Below are positions 14,144 through 22,067 of a DNA stretch of 32,141 bases, piece after piece. The notes beneath the pieces were generated by a model that worked only from the letters and a program-made list of their open reading frames with translations, was not told the origin of the DNA and ran no database searches. The stretch's first letter is position 1. The number at the start of each line of letters is the position of its first letter. The position numbers and the translations under genes were made by a program. The DNA comes from Minisyncoccota bacterium (GTDB lineage Bacteria > Patescibacteriota > Minisyncoccia > Phycocordibacterales > UBA918): contig JALHRC010000014.1 in the NCBI GenBank assembly GCA_022841645.1, positions 5,124 through 37,264 of the forward strand, read 5' to 3'.

Positions 14144-16159
14144 CTAAATACCGATCAGTACAGGAATCACCATCGGACTCTTTTGGGTGCGCTGCATGAG
14201 GAAGCCGGAGACAGCGTTTGTGAGCTCGTCTTTTACCTGGTCGAGGTCGATTGGATTCATGCGCTCGGTGCTCTCTTCGATAGTGCGCTTTACGAGCACC
14301 CGGGCCTCTGAGAGGAGTTGCTGGTTTTCGCGCAGGTAAATGAAACCACGGCTGATGATGTCGGGTGACTTGCGCAGCTTGCCCGTTTTGGCGTTGACCG
14401 TCGCGATGATCACAAACATACCGTCTTGCGCCAGCGTCATACGATCACGCAACACCACTTCCTGCTTGGTGCCGACGGTAAAGCCGTCCACCAGTACCAT
14501 CTCGTTCGGAATCTTTACCGGTTGCACGATGAACTCGTCACCATTTTTGATATCGATGATAGTGCCGTTGTCCGGTACGATGATGCGCTCACGCGGGAAG
14601 CCGTTTTCGATGGCAGCGTACATGTGGCTCTTTAAGTGGTAGTGGTGACCGTGGACAGGTACCAAAAACTTTGGTTTCACTGTCTGGTGTACCCACACGA
14701 GCTCGCCGGCGTTGCCGTGGCCTGAGGAGTGCACGTGTGAACCTTGGTAGTTGATAACGCGGACGTTTTTGCGGTAGAGGTTGTCCTTGAGCTTCTGGAC
14801 CGCGATTTCGTTGCCGGGAATGACTGATGAAGAAAGTACAATCGTATCGCGTTCATTGAGCGTAATGAACTTGTGCTTGTCCGTGGCCATACGCATGAGG
14901 GCGGCAAATTCTTCACCCTGCGCACCAGTTGAAAGAATCACAATCCGGTCGGCCGGGTAGTCACCCATTTCGCCCGCACTGATGAAAGTGTGCGGCTGTA
15001 CCTCGACGAGTTTGGCCAAGACAGCGATGTCGATGTTGGTCTTGATGCTGCGGCCTTCGAGTACTACCTTCTTGCCGGTCTCTTCGCACACTTTGATGAC
15101 ACTAATGAGGCGGTCGAACTGTGAAGCGAAGGTGCCGATGATGAGGCGTCCGCGAGCACTACGAATGATTGTTTCAAGAGTTTCAAAGACGCGTGCTTCT
15201 GGAACCGAGAAGCCTTGGCGGTCGGCGTTCGTTGAGTCACACAAAAGCATCAGGTTGTTCCCTAAGCCCACCTTTTCCCACTGCTCTTTTTCTTCTACCT
15301 CTACCACATTGTTCTCTTGCTTGAGCTTGATGTCGCCGGTAAACACAATGTCGCCGTGGAGCGTCTCGACGCAGATACCCATTGCGTCAGGGATGGAGTG
15401 GGTGACCGGAAAACTCTTCACCTTGGTGGTGCCTACCATAAACGACTCACCCTCTTGGATGACGTTGATGGTAAGCGCGTCCATGTGCGGAAATTCGGCC
15501 TGCCGCTTTTGGATCATGAGGGCCGTAAGATACTGGGTGAAGATCGGTGGGTTGCCGATACGCTCCATGATGAAGGGAATACCGCCGATGTGGTCGAGGT
15601 GGCCGTGGGTGACGATGAGACCGCGGATCTTGTCTTTGCGCTCTTCGAGGTACTGCGTGTTCGGGAGAATGTAGTTGGCTCCTGGTGCACCACTTTCTTC
15701 CGAGACAAACTGGAAACCAGCATCGATGACGATGATGTCGTCCTTGGTTTCGATGATGTTCATGTTCCGGCCGATTTCCTCGACGCCCGAGACAGTAATG
15801 ACACGCACGGTGTGTTCGTCGGGTAGGGGAGGAATGACTGGTGAGCGCTCGTCGCTCGTGGTAAGGCGATGGGTCAGGGCAGGCGCTGTAGTAGAGCGGC
15901 GTCGCGCTGGGTGCGGGCGACGCGCAGAGCGAGCTGGGCGGCGGGCGCCGCCCTCGGTAGCACCTCCTCCGTCAGCTGGGGTACGGCCTTCAACGGCCGG
16001 ACGAGGGGTGTAGCGGGGGGCACTTCCGGTGCCCGTAGGGCCACCGGGTCGGGGGCCAGCGCCTTGGTGGCGAGGGCGAAAACGACGACGAGTTTGGAAG
16101 CGGCCGCGCGGGGCGCCGCCTGGTGCGGCCGGGCCGCGGGGTGGTAGTGGTGTATCCAT
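14144..16159 (-). CDS. rnj: Ribonuclease J with long basic N-terminal extension
   Basis: The 671-residue protein is a metallo-beta-lactamase/beta-CASP ribonuclease (5'-3' exonuclease and endonuclease in mRNA decay and rRNA processing). The core shows the zinc-binding THGHLDHIGG (His185 onward), TGDIKL, LLCDSTNADRQGFS, LSTGAQGEEFAALMRMA, SSGHGN and PVHGHHYHLKSH, followed by the RNase J C-terminal domain. Before the core come about 110 residues rich in Gly, Pro and Arg with no predicted fold (RGRFQTRRRFRPRHQG and similar), probably an RNA- or protein-binding tail. No internal Met offers a shorter start before the core, and a TACTAT -10 lies about 33 bases upstream. Confidence 0.95.
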   Translation of the reverse strand: MDTPLPPRGPAAPGGAPRGRFQTRRRFRPRHQGAGPRPGGPTGTGSAPRYTPRPAVEGRTPADGGGATEGGARRPARSARRPHPARRRSTTAPALTHRLTTSDERSPVIPPLPDEHTVRVITVSGVEEIGRNMNIIETKDDIIVIDAGFQFVSEESGAPGANYILPNTQYLEERKDKIRGLIVTHGHLDHIGGIPFIMERIGNPPIFTQYLTALMIQKRQAEFPHMDALTINVIQEGESFMVGTTKVKSFPVTHSIPDAMGICVETLHGDIVFTGDIKLKQENNVVEVEEKEQWEKVGLGNNLMLLCDSTNADRQGFSVPEARVFETLETIIRSARGRLIIGTFASQFDRLISVIKVCEETGKKVVLEGRSIKTNIDIAVLAKLVEVQPHTFISAGEMGDYPADRIVILSTGAQGEEFAALMRMATDKHKFITLNERDTIVLSSSVIPGNEIAVQKLKDNLYRKNVRVINYQGSHVHSSGHGNAGELVWVHQTVKPKFLVPVHGHHYHLKSHMYAAIENGFPRERIIVPDNGTIIDIKNGDEFIVQPVKIPNEMVLVDGFTVGTKQEVVLRDRMTLAQDGMFVIIATVNAKTGKLRKSPDIISRGFIYLRENQQLLSEARVLVKRTIEESTERMNPIDLDQVKDELTNAVSGFLMQRTQKSPMVIPVLIGI

Positions 16160-16191
16160 AAAGTAAAAGTTAATCAGTACTAAGGTTGGTA

Positions 16192-16197
16192 ATAGTA
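16192..16197 (-). promoter_or_regulatory. -10 box of RNase J
   Basis: TACTAT on the - strand (16197-16192), 32 bases before the RNase J start codon, in the short gap after the solute-binding protein gene. No good -35 is seen. Confidence 0.35.
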
Positions 16198-16216
16198 TGG
16201 AAAGTGAATGAAGTAG

Positions 16217-17962
16217 TTAGGACGCGTCGGGGGTAGGTTTGGTAAAGAAGGGCCACAGCGCTGCTGTTTCCACATACCAGGTCGCAATCGAAACGAAACG
16301 GTCGGACGGACGGTGGAGTGGTGGAAAAGGCGTGGTGGTGAGACGTTTATCGACAACGTAAGCGAGCTCAGGCGCAAAGAGGAACACGGCGGGTGATTCA
16401 CCGGCAATTTGGGTGGCTGCTTGTTCAAGAAGGGCGCGCCGGGCGGCTGCATCTTGTGTCGTGCGCGCATCGGTAAGTAGCTGGTCGACAGTGATATTGG
16501 TGTACTGCGCAACATTCAGCCCCGGGTCATCCTTTTGCGACGAGTGCCAGAAAGGATAGAGGTCGTTGCTGCGACTCATGTCCATCCCAAAGAGGAGGAC
16601 AGTAAAATCGCGAGGGCGAATAACGGTCTGGACCAAGTCGGCTTGTTCAAACTGGGCCACGTCAACATCGGCTCCCAGGGCGCGCCACTCCCTTGCCACA
16701 TACTCAGCGACCGCACCAAACAGCGGTGCGTTGCTTGTACGAATAGTGAGGCGAAGGGTCTCGGTAGCGCCACTGAGGCGCTTTTCCCAGAGACCGAGCG
16801 AATTTTGCGTCCAACCACCGTTTCTCAAGATGGTCGCCGCAGCTTCACGGCGTGAATCCGGTGTGGTCTCTGAGGCTTCCCCAGATCGTAGCATGCTCGA
16901 GGTGGGAACGGTAGGAAGGGGCGTGGGGATTCCGTAGCCCAGGAGGGTTTCTTCAATCAGCGCCTCACGGTCGATGGCGGCAGTGAGCGCCTCCCGCACC
17001 ACCGGGTCGCGCACGATGATCGAGCGATTTTGGTTGAAAAATAGCCCAAAGACACGCGGCAGTGGCTCAGCGATAATCTGGTAGTTGTCGGTATCGAGGT
17101 CTTTAAGTGCCGCTGTTGGAACGTAGGCCGAGGCGTGGATCTCGCGCTTACCAAGCGCCTCAGTCAACTGCCCTTCGTTTTGGAAGAAGAGCAACTCGAG
17201 GGCGGCTAAGTTTGGGACCACGAGCGCCTCATCAAAACGCTGCAGTATGTAACTGCCGATAAGACCATTTTGGTCGCGGTGGACATCGGCGACGAGGAAG
17301 GGGCCAGCGCCGATGGGCTCGGTGTTGTATTGGCTAAACGGGAGCTGATCGATGGTGAGATCTTTCCAGATGTGCTTGGGCATAATGCCAAGCGTGAGAT
17401 TTTCAATGAAGGGCGCGTAGGCTTCTTCAAGGGCTAGCTCGAGGCTGTACTCGTCAATCACATTTACGCTCACGTTATTCCAGGTGCCGCGCAGTGGGCT
17501 TTTGAGATCGGGATTTTGAATGAGACCAATCGTGAAGGTGACGTCTTCGGCGGTGAGGGGGTGACCGTCGTGGAAGGATAGGTTGCGGCGCAGCGCTACG
17601 GCGTAGGTGCGACCATCTTCACTTATAGTGACGGATTCTGCCAGGTGCGGTACGAGCTGCCCGTCTTGCTCGAGCCGCATTAGCCCACTGTAGACGAGCG
17701 AGACCATGTCCTGGTCGGCCCTCGTGATAGCAAGTGCTGGATTAACAAAGCGGGGTACACCCACAATGCCTTCGGTGAGCGTGCCACCGCGCACTGGCAC
17801 GACACTGGCGGCATTCTGGGAAAGGAGGATAAGGAGAAAAAGCCCGAGACCAACGAGCACAAAGAAACCGCTTTTAAGGAGAAGACGGTCGCTGGGGCCC
17901 CCGCGCTCGAGGCGCGTAAAAAGCGCATCAAACAGCGAAAAGCGAGAAAGTAGTCGAGACAT
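16217..17962 (-). CDS. Family 5 extracellular solute-binding protein (peptide-type), orphan
   Basis: The 581-residue protein has an N-terminal membrane anchor (about residues 31-48) rather than a lipobox, followed by a family 5 (SBP_bac_5) domain: GGTLTEGIVGVPRFVNPALA, DQDMVSLVYSGLMRLEQDGQ, LAESVTISEDGRTYAVALRRNLSFHDG condensed around residues 60-140, and HPLTAEDVTFTI. Family members bind oligopeptides or similar ligands for an ABC importer. No permease or ATPase gene lies on either side, so it may act with a distant transporter or as a receptor. It sits between secG and RNase J genes, all on the same strand, but with a 109-base gap on the secG side. Confidence 0.87.
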   Translation of the reverse strand: MSRLLSRFSLFDALFTRLERGGPSDRLLLKSGFFVLVGLGLFLLILLSQNAASVVPVRGGTLTEGIVGVPRFVNPALAITRADQDMVSLVYSGLMRLEQDGQLVPHLAESVTISEDGRTYAVALRRNLSFHDGHPLTAEDVTFTIGLIQNPDLKSPLRGTWNNVSVNVIDEYSLELALEEAYAPFIENLTLGIMPKHIWKDLTIDQLPFSQYNTEPIGAGPFLVADVHRDQNGLIGSYILQRFDEALVVPNLAALELLFFQNEGQLTEALGKREIHASAYVPTAALKDLDTDNYQIIAEPLPRVFGLFFNQNRSIIVRDPVVREALTAAIDREALIEETLLGYGIPTPLPTVPTSSMLRSGEASETTPDSRREAAATILRNGGWTQNSLGLWEKRLSGATETLRLTIRTSNAPLFGAVAEYVAREWRALGADVDVAQFEQADLVQTVIRPRDFTVLLFGMDMSRSNDLYPFWHSSQKDDPGLNVAQYTNITVDQLLTDARTTQDAAARRALLEQAATQIAGESPAVFLFAPELAYVVDKRLTTTPFPPLHRPSDRFVSIATWYVETAALWPFFTKPTPDAS

Positions 17963-18071
17963 AACTATGAACAGAGAAAGGATGATCGGACGAACGCCGG
18001 TGCTATCAAGCGGGCGGGAGGTTCTATAGTTTCAGGGGCGCAAGCGTAGTGTCGCGCCGAGAAACTGCGAA

Positions 18072-18311
18072 TTACGTGAGAACGTTGAGGAAGGTAGCAA
18101 GAGCAAAGAGAATGCTCATACCAATGCTGAACTTGAACAGGAAAAGCTCGGCGCCGCGGCGCTGATGAAAAGCAGAACTGAAGTTGTCGCCTCCAAAGGC
18201 ACCGCCAAGGCTTGATCCTCGCTGCTGGAGGAGGATAGAGGCGGTGAGGAGTACGGCCAGTACGATTTGTACGTACGGCAGTGCGGGGAGCACTGCTTCG
18301 ATGATTTCCAT
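18072..18311 (-). CDS. secG: SecG, preprotein translocase subunit
   Basis: The 79-residue protein has two hydrophobic helices joined by a polar loop with the SecG signature LLQQRGSSLGGAFGG. SecG assists the SecYEG channel in protein export. The start at 18311 is chosen because an extended -10 (TGG then TATCAT, 18330-18322) lies 10 bases upstream and the first helix starts right after MEIIEAVLP; a longer in-frame ATG at 18350 lies upstream of this promoter. The length matches the family. Confidence 0.92.
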   Translation of the reverse strand: MEIIEAVLPALPYVQIVLAVLLTASILLQQRGSSLGGAFGGDNFSSAFHQRRGAELFLFKFSIGMSILFALATFLNVLT

Positions 18312-18321
18312 GTCGCGGGCA

Positions 18322-18330
18322 ATGATACCA
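18322..18330 (-). promoter_or_regulatory. Extended -10 of secG
   Basis: TGG followed by TATCAT on the - strand, 10 bases before the secG ATG. This is another short-leader promoter. Confidence 0.55.
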
Positions 18331-18375
18331 GAAAAGGGTGGGAAGGGCAACTGGGGGATAGGTATAACGTATGAG

Positions 18376-18406
18376 CCGCCGCTCCCACAAGGTGTGGGAG
18401 CGGCGG
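18376..18406 (-). terminator. GC-rich terminator-like hairpin
   Basis: A perfect 13-base-pair stem (CCGCCGCTCCCAC with its complement) with a 5-base loop, 11 bases after the stop of the small membrane protein gene. No T tract follows, but position and strength suggest transcription termination or transcript-end protection. Confidence 0.55.
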
Positions 18407-18417
18407 CGCGTCAGAGG

Positions 18418-18825
18418 TCAGGCCGCAACGAGCCAAGTGACGAGTGGGATCACGGGCGCTAGGGCGGCGAAGTCGTTCTCTAGGTGGAAGCGGACGATTC
18501 TACCTTCCGCCACTAGTCGTCGGTTCCGCTCGGTGAAGTGCCAGAGATCAAGGGGCAGGTCATTGACCTGTGTGATCTTAGCCATCAGAGAGATGATGAA
18601 TATGGTGACTCCTACGATCACGAAGACCCAGTGGGTGGGGGACCAGACTGCGCCGAGTGTGATCGTGGCAAGTCCGGTGATGGACACCAGGTGGCTCAGC
18701 AAGAGCCCCACCCACACCGCTTCGGACATCGCTCCCAACTTCGCTGAGTTCATCCTCCACCAGAAGTGGGTCAGTCCTCCGATCAGGACAGTGAAGCCGA
18801 TGGGCAGTAAGGATGCGCTGGACAT
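18418..18825 (-). CDS. Unrecognised four-helix membrane protein, 135 aa
   Basis: I do not recognise the family. The protein has about four hydrophobic segments (residues 6-22, 35-60, 65-85 and 117-134), with a polar stretch between the third and fourth containing DLWHFTERNRRLVAEGRIVRF. It has its own expression cassette: a promoter at 18873-18901, a clear AGGAG ribosome-binding site 8 bases before the ATG, and a strong GC hairpin after the stop. That set-up resembles the Trp-rich orphan gene at 1626-2159 and differs from the mostly Shine-Dalgarno-free neighbours. Confidence 0.7.
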   Translation of the reverse strand: MSSASLLPIGFTVLIGGLTHFWWRMNSAKLGAMSEAVWVGLLLSHLVSITGLATITLGAVWSPTHWVFVIVGVTIFIISLMAKITQVNDLPLDLWHFTERNRRLVAEGRIVRFHLENDFAALAPVIPLVTWLVAA

Positions 18826-18872
18826 GTGTTTGTCTCCTGTTCAGGGGCTGATTCCCCAGAACGCCAGCGCTT

Positions 18873-18901
18873 CTTATACCGCGAATTCTGTTGAATTTAA
18901 A
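18873..18901 (-). promoter_or_regulatory. Promoter of the four-helix membrane protein
   Basis: On the - strand TTTAAA (18901-18896) and TATAAG (18878-18873) are 17 bases apart, with a G-rich TG-less extension. The transcript would have a leader of about 40 bases with an AGGAG site. Confidence 0.5.
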
Positions 18902-18909
18902 GAGCGGCG

Positions 18910-18937
18910 TTGACGGCATCTACCAACGTCGTATAAT
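18910..18937 (+). promoter_or_regulatory. Sigma70-type promoter of groES-groEL
   Basis: TTGACG (18910-18915) and a consensus TATAAT (18932-18937) are separated by 16 bases, the best consensus promoter in the window. The leader to groES would be about 118 bases. I find no CIRCE-type TTAGCACTC/GAGTGCTAA operator. The leader contains an ATG-started 18-codon ORF (18977-19033) without a ribosome-binding site. Confidence 0.8.
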
Positions 18938-19061
18938 GCCCAGGCACGAGGAAAGCTCCATGGATTTTTGACTGTAATGAAGGGTCTTTTCGGCGTGCGA
19001 GAACCTACGATAATTATTACCAATTCAGAATAGTTTTTGCTCTTTAAGCAGTATTTCAATT

Positions 19062-19394
19062 ATGTCAGACACACAAAAAGTACACGAGAGTCCTATTAAG
19101 CCGCTGGGCGACCGCGTGGTAGTGCGGCCGCTTACCGATAATGAACGCGGCGGTGCCTCACCTTCAGGCATTATCATTCCCGACACGGCAGCCAAGGAAA
19201 AGCCTGAGCAAGGAGTGGTGTTGGCGGCTGGCCCAGGAAAGTGGGATGAAGACGGTGAGAAGCGCATTCCAATGGATGTGAAGGTAGGGGATCGCATTGT
19301 GTTTTCTAAATATAGTCACGATGAAATCAAGATCGAGAACAAGGAGTACTACATCGTTGCTGAGACCAGCATTCTCGGCATTATTACAAGCTAA
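19062..19394 (+). CDS. groES: Co-chaperonin GroES
   Basis: The 110-residue protein is a GroES/Cpn10: KPLGDRVVVRPL at the start, the mobile loop GGASPSGIIIPDTA that contacts GroEL, and VKVGDRIVFSKYSHDEIKIENKEYYIVAE toward the end (condensed). It caps the GroEL folding chamber. It is a little longer than the usual 95-100 residues because of a 12-residue N-terminal extension and a short insertion after GPGKW. groEL starts 21 bases after its stop. No Shine-Dalgarno is seen before the ATG. Confidence 0.97.
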   Translation: MSDTQKVHESPIKPLGDRVVVRPLTDNERGGASPSGIIIPDTAAKEKPEQGVVLAAGPGKWDEDGEKRIPMDVKVGDRIVFSKYSHDEIKIENKEYYIVAETSILGIITS

Positions 19395-19415
19395 CCGCGT
19401 ACCATAATTTTCTGT

Positions 19416-21071
19416 ATGGCAAAGCAAGTAATTTTTGGAGAAGAACTTAAGAAGAAACTACAAAAGGGTGTTGATACGGTCGCAAACGCCGTAAAGGTAA
19501 CGCTTGGTCCACGAGGGCGTAACGTCATTCTCGATAAGAGCTACGGCGGCCCAACGATCACGAATGACGGCGTCTCGATTGCAAAGGACATCACGCTCAA
19601 AGACCGTTTTGAAAACATGGGAGCGGAGATTGTGAAGGAGGTAGCTAATAAGACCAATGAACTAGCCGGCGACGGTACGACTACCGCCACTGTCCTTACC
19701 CAAGCACTGGTCGCGGAAGGATTGCGCCAGACCACCATGGGGCTTAATTCAATGGCGGTACGCGCTGGTATGGAGCATGCTGCGAAGGATGTGGTAGAGG
19801 CACTGCGCGCCATGGCGACGCCGATCAAAAACAGCGAAGAGATTCGCCAGGTAGCTACCATCTCGGCTGAAAGTGCGGAACTCGGTGAGAAAATCGCCGA
19901 GACCATCGAAAAGGTGGGCAAGGATGGTGTGGTGACAGTAGAGGAGAGCCAGTCATTTGGTATCGAAACCGAACTCACCGAAGGTATGCAGTTTGATAAG
20001 GGCTACGTCTCACCGTACATGGTGACCAACCCCGAGCGTATGGAGGCCGAGTACAAAAACGCGCAGATTCTCATCACCGACAAGAAGATTTCTTCGGTGC
20101 AGGAAATCTTGCCCCTCCTTGAGAAGATTGCGCAGACCGGCAAGAAAGAGCTCATCATCATCGCTGATGATGTGGAAGGTGAGGCGCTTGCTACCTTTGT
20201 GGTAAATAAGCTGAAGGGCGGCTTCTCAGTCCTCGCGGTAAAAGCGCCAGGCTATGGTGACCGCAAGAAGGAGGTGCTCGCAGACATCGCAGTAACAACC
20301 GGTGGTCAGGTGATTTCTTCTGACCTCGGACTCAAGCTTGAGACCACTGAGCTCGCGCAACTTGGTAAGGCTGATCGCGTGGTCGCGAGTAAAGAGGACA
20401 CCGTGATCGTCGGCGGCGCTGGTAGCAAGGAAGCTATCGAGGATCGCGTGAAGGCACTCAAGGCGCAGGTAGAGAGCACGACATCAAAGTTTGATAAGGA
20501 GAAGCTCGAAGAGCGGATCGCCAAGCTCTCGGGTGGTGTTGCGGTCATTCGTGTGGGTGCTGCTACCGAGACCGAAATGAAGTACCTCAAGCTCAAGATC
20601 GAAGATGCGGTGAACGCTACCAAGGCTGCGATCGAAGAGGGTATTGTGCCCGGCGGCGGTACGGCGCTCGCACGCGCGGCAGCGAAGGTAAAGGCTGATG
20701 TCTTTGCGAAGAAGGATCTCAGTCCCGAGGAACGCGTGGGGTACAACATTGTGCTCAAGGCTCTCGTCGTACCACTATGGCAAATTGCTGACAACACTGG
20801 TCTTCATGATGGCGCGGTGATTGTGGAGAAGGTGCAGACCGCGAGCGGCAACGCTGGTTACGACGCTGCGAAGGGTGAGATGATCGAAGATATGATCAAG
20901 GCTGGTATCATCGACCCGGTGAAGGTGGAGCGCGCCGGGGTGCAGCACGCTGTTTCAGCCGCTGCCATTCTTCTTACCACTGAGTGCGCGGTCGCTGACG
21001 AGCCAGAACCAGAGAAGCCTGAGATGGGCGGAGGTGGTGGGATGGGCGGAATGGGGGGTGGGATGTACTAG
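19416..21071 (+). CDS. groEL: Chaperonin GroEL
   Basis: The 551-residue protein is a full-length class I chaperonin. It has VTLGPRGRNVILDKS, the ATP-binding GDGTTTATVL with Asp86, VEEGIVPGGGTALAR-like motif (here AAIEEGIVPGGGTALA), the nucleotide-site segment GYDAAKGEMIEDMIKAGIIDP and a C-terminal Gly/Met tail ending GGGMY that lines the cavity. It folds proteins with ATP and GroES in the cytoplasm. Only 21 bases separate it from groES, so the pair is one operon; a strong terminator lies at 21211-21251, after an inverted-repeat element. Confidence 0.98.
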   Translation: MAKQVIFGEELKKKLQKGVDTVANAVKVTLGPRGRNVILDKSYGGPTITNDGVSIAKDITLKDRFENMGAEIVKEVANKTNELAGDGTTTATVLTQALVAEGLRQTTMGLNSMAVRAGMEHAAKDVVEALRAMATPIKNSEEIRQVATISAESAELGEKIAETIEKVGKDGVVTVEESQSFGIETELTEGMQFDKGYVSPYMVTNPERMEAEYKNAQILITDKKISSVQEILPLLEKIAQTGKKELIIIADDVEGEALATFVVNKLKGGFSVLAVKAPGYGDRKKEVLADIAVTTGGQVISSDLGLKLETTELAQLGKADRVVASKEDTVIVGGAGSKEAIEDRVKALKAQVESTTSKFDKEKLEERIAKLSGGVAVIRVGAATETEMKYLKLKIEDAVNATKAAIEEGIVPGGGTALARAAAKVKADVFAKKDLSPEERVGYNIVLKALVVPLWQIADNTGLHDGAVIVEKVQTASGNAGYDAAKGEMIEDMIKAGIIDPVKVERAGVQHAVSAAAILLTTECAVADEPEPEKPEMGGGGGMGGMGGGMY

Positions 21072-21072
21072 C

Positions 21073-21195
21073 CGATGTGTCATAAATCGGCAGCTACTTT
21101 GTTGCTTCCGTCAGAAAAGTGCTTAATGTACACCCACGTACACCTCACACTTTTCTTCCGTCGCGCCGCGTATCTGCTCGATTTCTAACACATCG
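21073..21195. repeat. Intergenic inverted-repeat element, copy B
   Basis: Arms at 21074-21097 and 21170-21194 are imperfect reverse complements and enclose 72 bases, as in copy A (5504-5625). The spacer contains its own inner pairing (AAAAGTG with CACTTTT, and GTACACC written twice). It lies between the groEL stop and its terminator and so would be transcribed with groEL. Confidence 0.7.
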
Positions 21196-21210
21196 TTACT
21201 GGTTAATAAA

Positions 21211-21251
21211 ATCAAAACGCTCCCCCGGCTATGCCGGGGGAGCGTTTTGAT
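21211..21251. terminator. Strong rho-independent terminator after groESL
   Basis: A perfect 19-base-pair stem with a 3-base TAT loop: AAAACGCTCCCCCGGC on one side and its complement ending GCGTTTT on the other. The A/T ends make it usable from both directions. Confidence 0.9.
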
Positions 21252-21262
21252 ACAATGTAGAT

Positions 21263-21406
21263 ATGTCAGATTTACTTTGGCAATTATTGTTCTTAGTTTT
21301 TACTGCAGTACTTCTTTTTGTGCTATTTCCACCTCAATTTGTGCTCGGATCTCTATTATTCGCTTTAGTCTCGGTTTTTATGCGGTGGTATTGGGGAAAT
21401 AAATAG
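21263..21406 (+). CDS. Small membrane protein, 47 aa, near-leaderless
   Basis: This ORF encodes two hydrophobic segments separated by PPQF (LLFLVFTAVLLFVLF and VLGSLLFALVSVFM), ending in RWYWGNK. A TACAAT -10 (21251-21256) overlaps the end of the groEL terminator and lies 6 bases before the ATG, so the transcript would start at about the start codon. The TAG stop, the two clean helices and the aromatic/basic end typical of a membrane boundary support a real gene. Function unknown. Confidence 0.6.
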   Translation: MSDLLWQLLFLVFTAVLLFVLFPPQFVLGSLLFALVSVFMRWYWGNK

Positions 21407-21420
21407 TGCGATACTGAGCC

Positions 21421-21447
21421 TTGCGCCTCACAAGAAAGTGTTATAAT
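21421..21447 (+). promoter_or_regulatory. Promoter of lemA and following genes
   Basis: TTGCGC (21421-21426), a 15-base spacer and TGT-TATAAT (21442-21447). The leader to the lemA ATG would be about 25 bases. The short spacer is offset by a TG just upstream of the -10. Confidence 0.6.
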
Positions 21448-21478
21448 AGCCGCGATCATTACACTTCATTTCATTGCT

Positions 21479-22057
21479 ATGACACTAATTATTATTGGAG
21501 TTGTCGTGGTGCTCGCGCTCTATGTCGTGTACGCCTACAACAATTTTGTAAAACTAACGCAGCGTACCAAAGAAGCGTGGGCTGATATTGATGTGCAGCT
21601 GAAGCGCCGTTACGACCTTATCCCGAACCTCATCGAAACAGTAAAGGGTTATGCAGCGCACGAACGCGGCGTCTTTGAGGAAGTAACTGAGGCGCGCGCT
21701 AAAGCCACGCAAATACACGTCGATCCAAGCAACATTACTGCTGAGCAAATCACCGCGATGGCTGGTGCAGAGTCAGCGCTCGGTGCGTCGCTTGGGAAAC
21801 TACTCGCCGTTGCGGAAGCCTATCCCGACCTCAAGGCCAACCAGAACTTCTCACAGCTACAAAGTGAGCTCACTGACACTGAAAACAAAATCCAGGCCGC
21901 TCGGCGCTTCTACAACGGCAATGTACGTGACCTTAAAATCGCCCTTCAATCGGTACCATCAAATTTTGTTGGCAGTACCTTTGGCTTCAAGGAAGAACAG
22001 TTCTTTGAACTTGCTGAAGATAGCGCCGAGCGTGAGGTAGTAAAGGTTGCCTTCTAG
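21479..22057 (+). CDS. LemA family protein
   Basis: The 192-residue protein has one N-terminal membrane helix (residues 2-20) and a helical domain with the LemA signatures YNNFVKLTQRTKEAWADIDVQL, KRRYDLIPNLIETVKGYAAHE and ARRFYNGNVRDLK. LemA proteins expose the helical domain to the outside and their molecular role is poorly known; they are often encoded near HtpX proteases and DUF2207 proteins, as here. The next gene starts 10 bases after its stop. Confidence 0.93.
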   Translation: MTLIIIGVVVVLALYVVYAYNNFVKLTQRTKEAWADIDVQLKRRYDLIPNLIETVKGYAAHERGVFEEVTEARAKATQIHVDPSNITAEQITAMAGAESALGASLGKLLAVAEAYPDLKANQNFSQLQSELTDTENKIQAARRFYNGNVRDLKIALQSVPSNFVGSTFGFKEEQFFELAEDSAEREVVKVAF

Positions 22058-22067
22058 GCCCACTATC

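Noticed and set aside
14982-15826. Long + strand ORFs opposite RNase J
   Set aside because: They are mirror readings of a strongly conserved gene in GC-rich sequence.
19001-19061. CIRCE heat-shock operator before groES
   Set aside because: No TTAGCACTC/GAGTGCTAA pair, even with mismatches, is present in the leader.
19541-19978. Long - strand ORF opposite groEL
   Set aside because: Antisense reading of conserved groEL codons; no promoter or ribosome-binding site.
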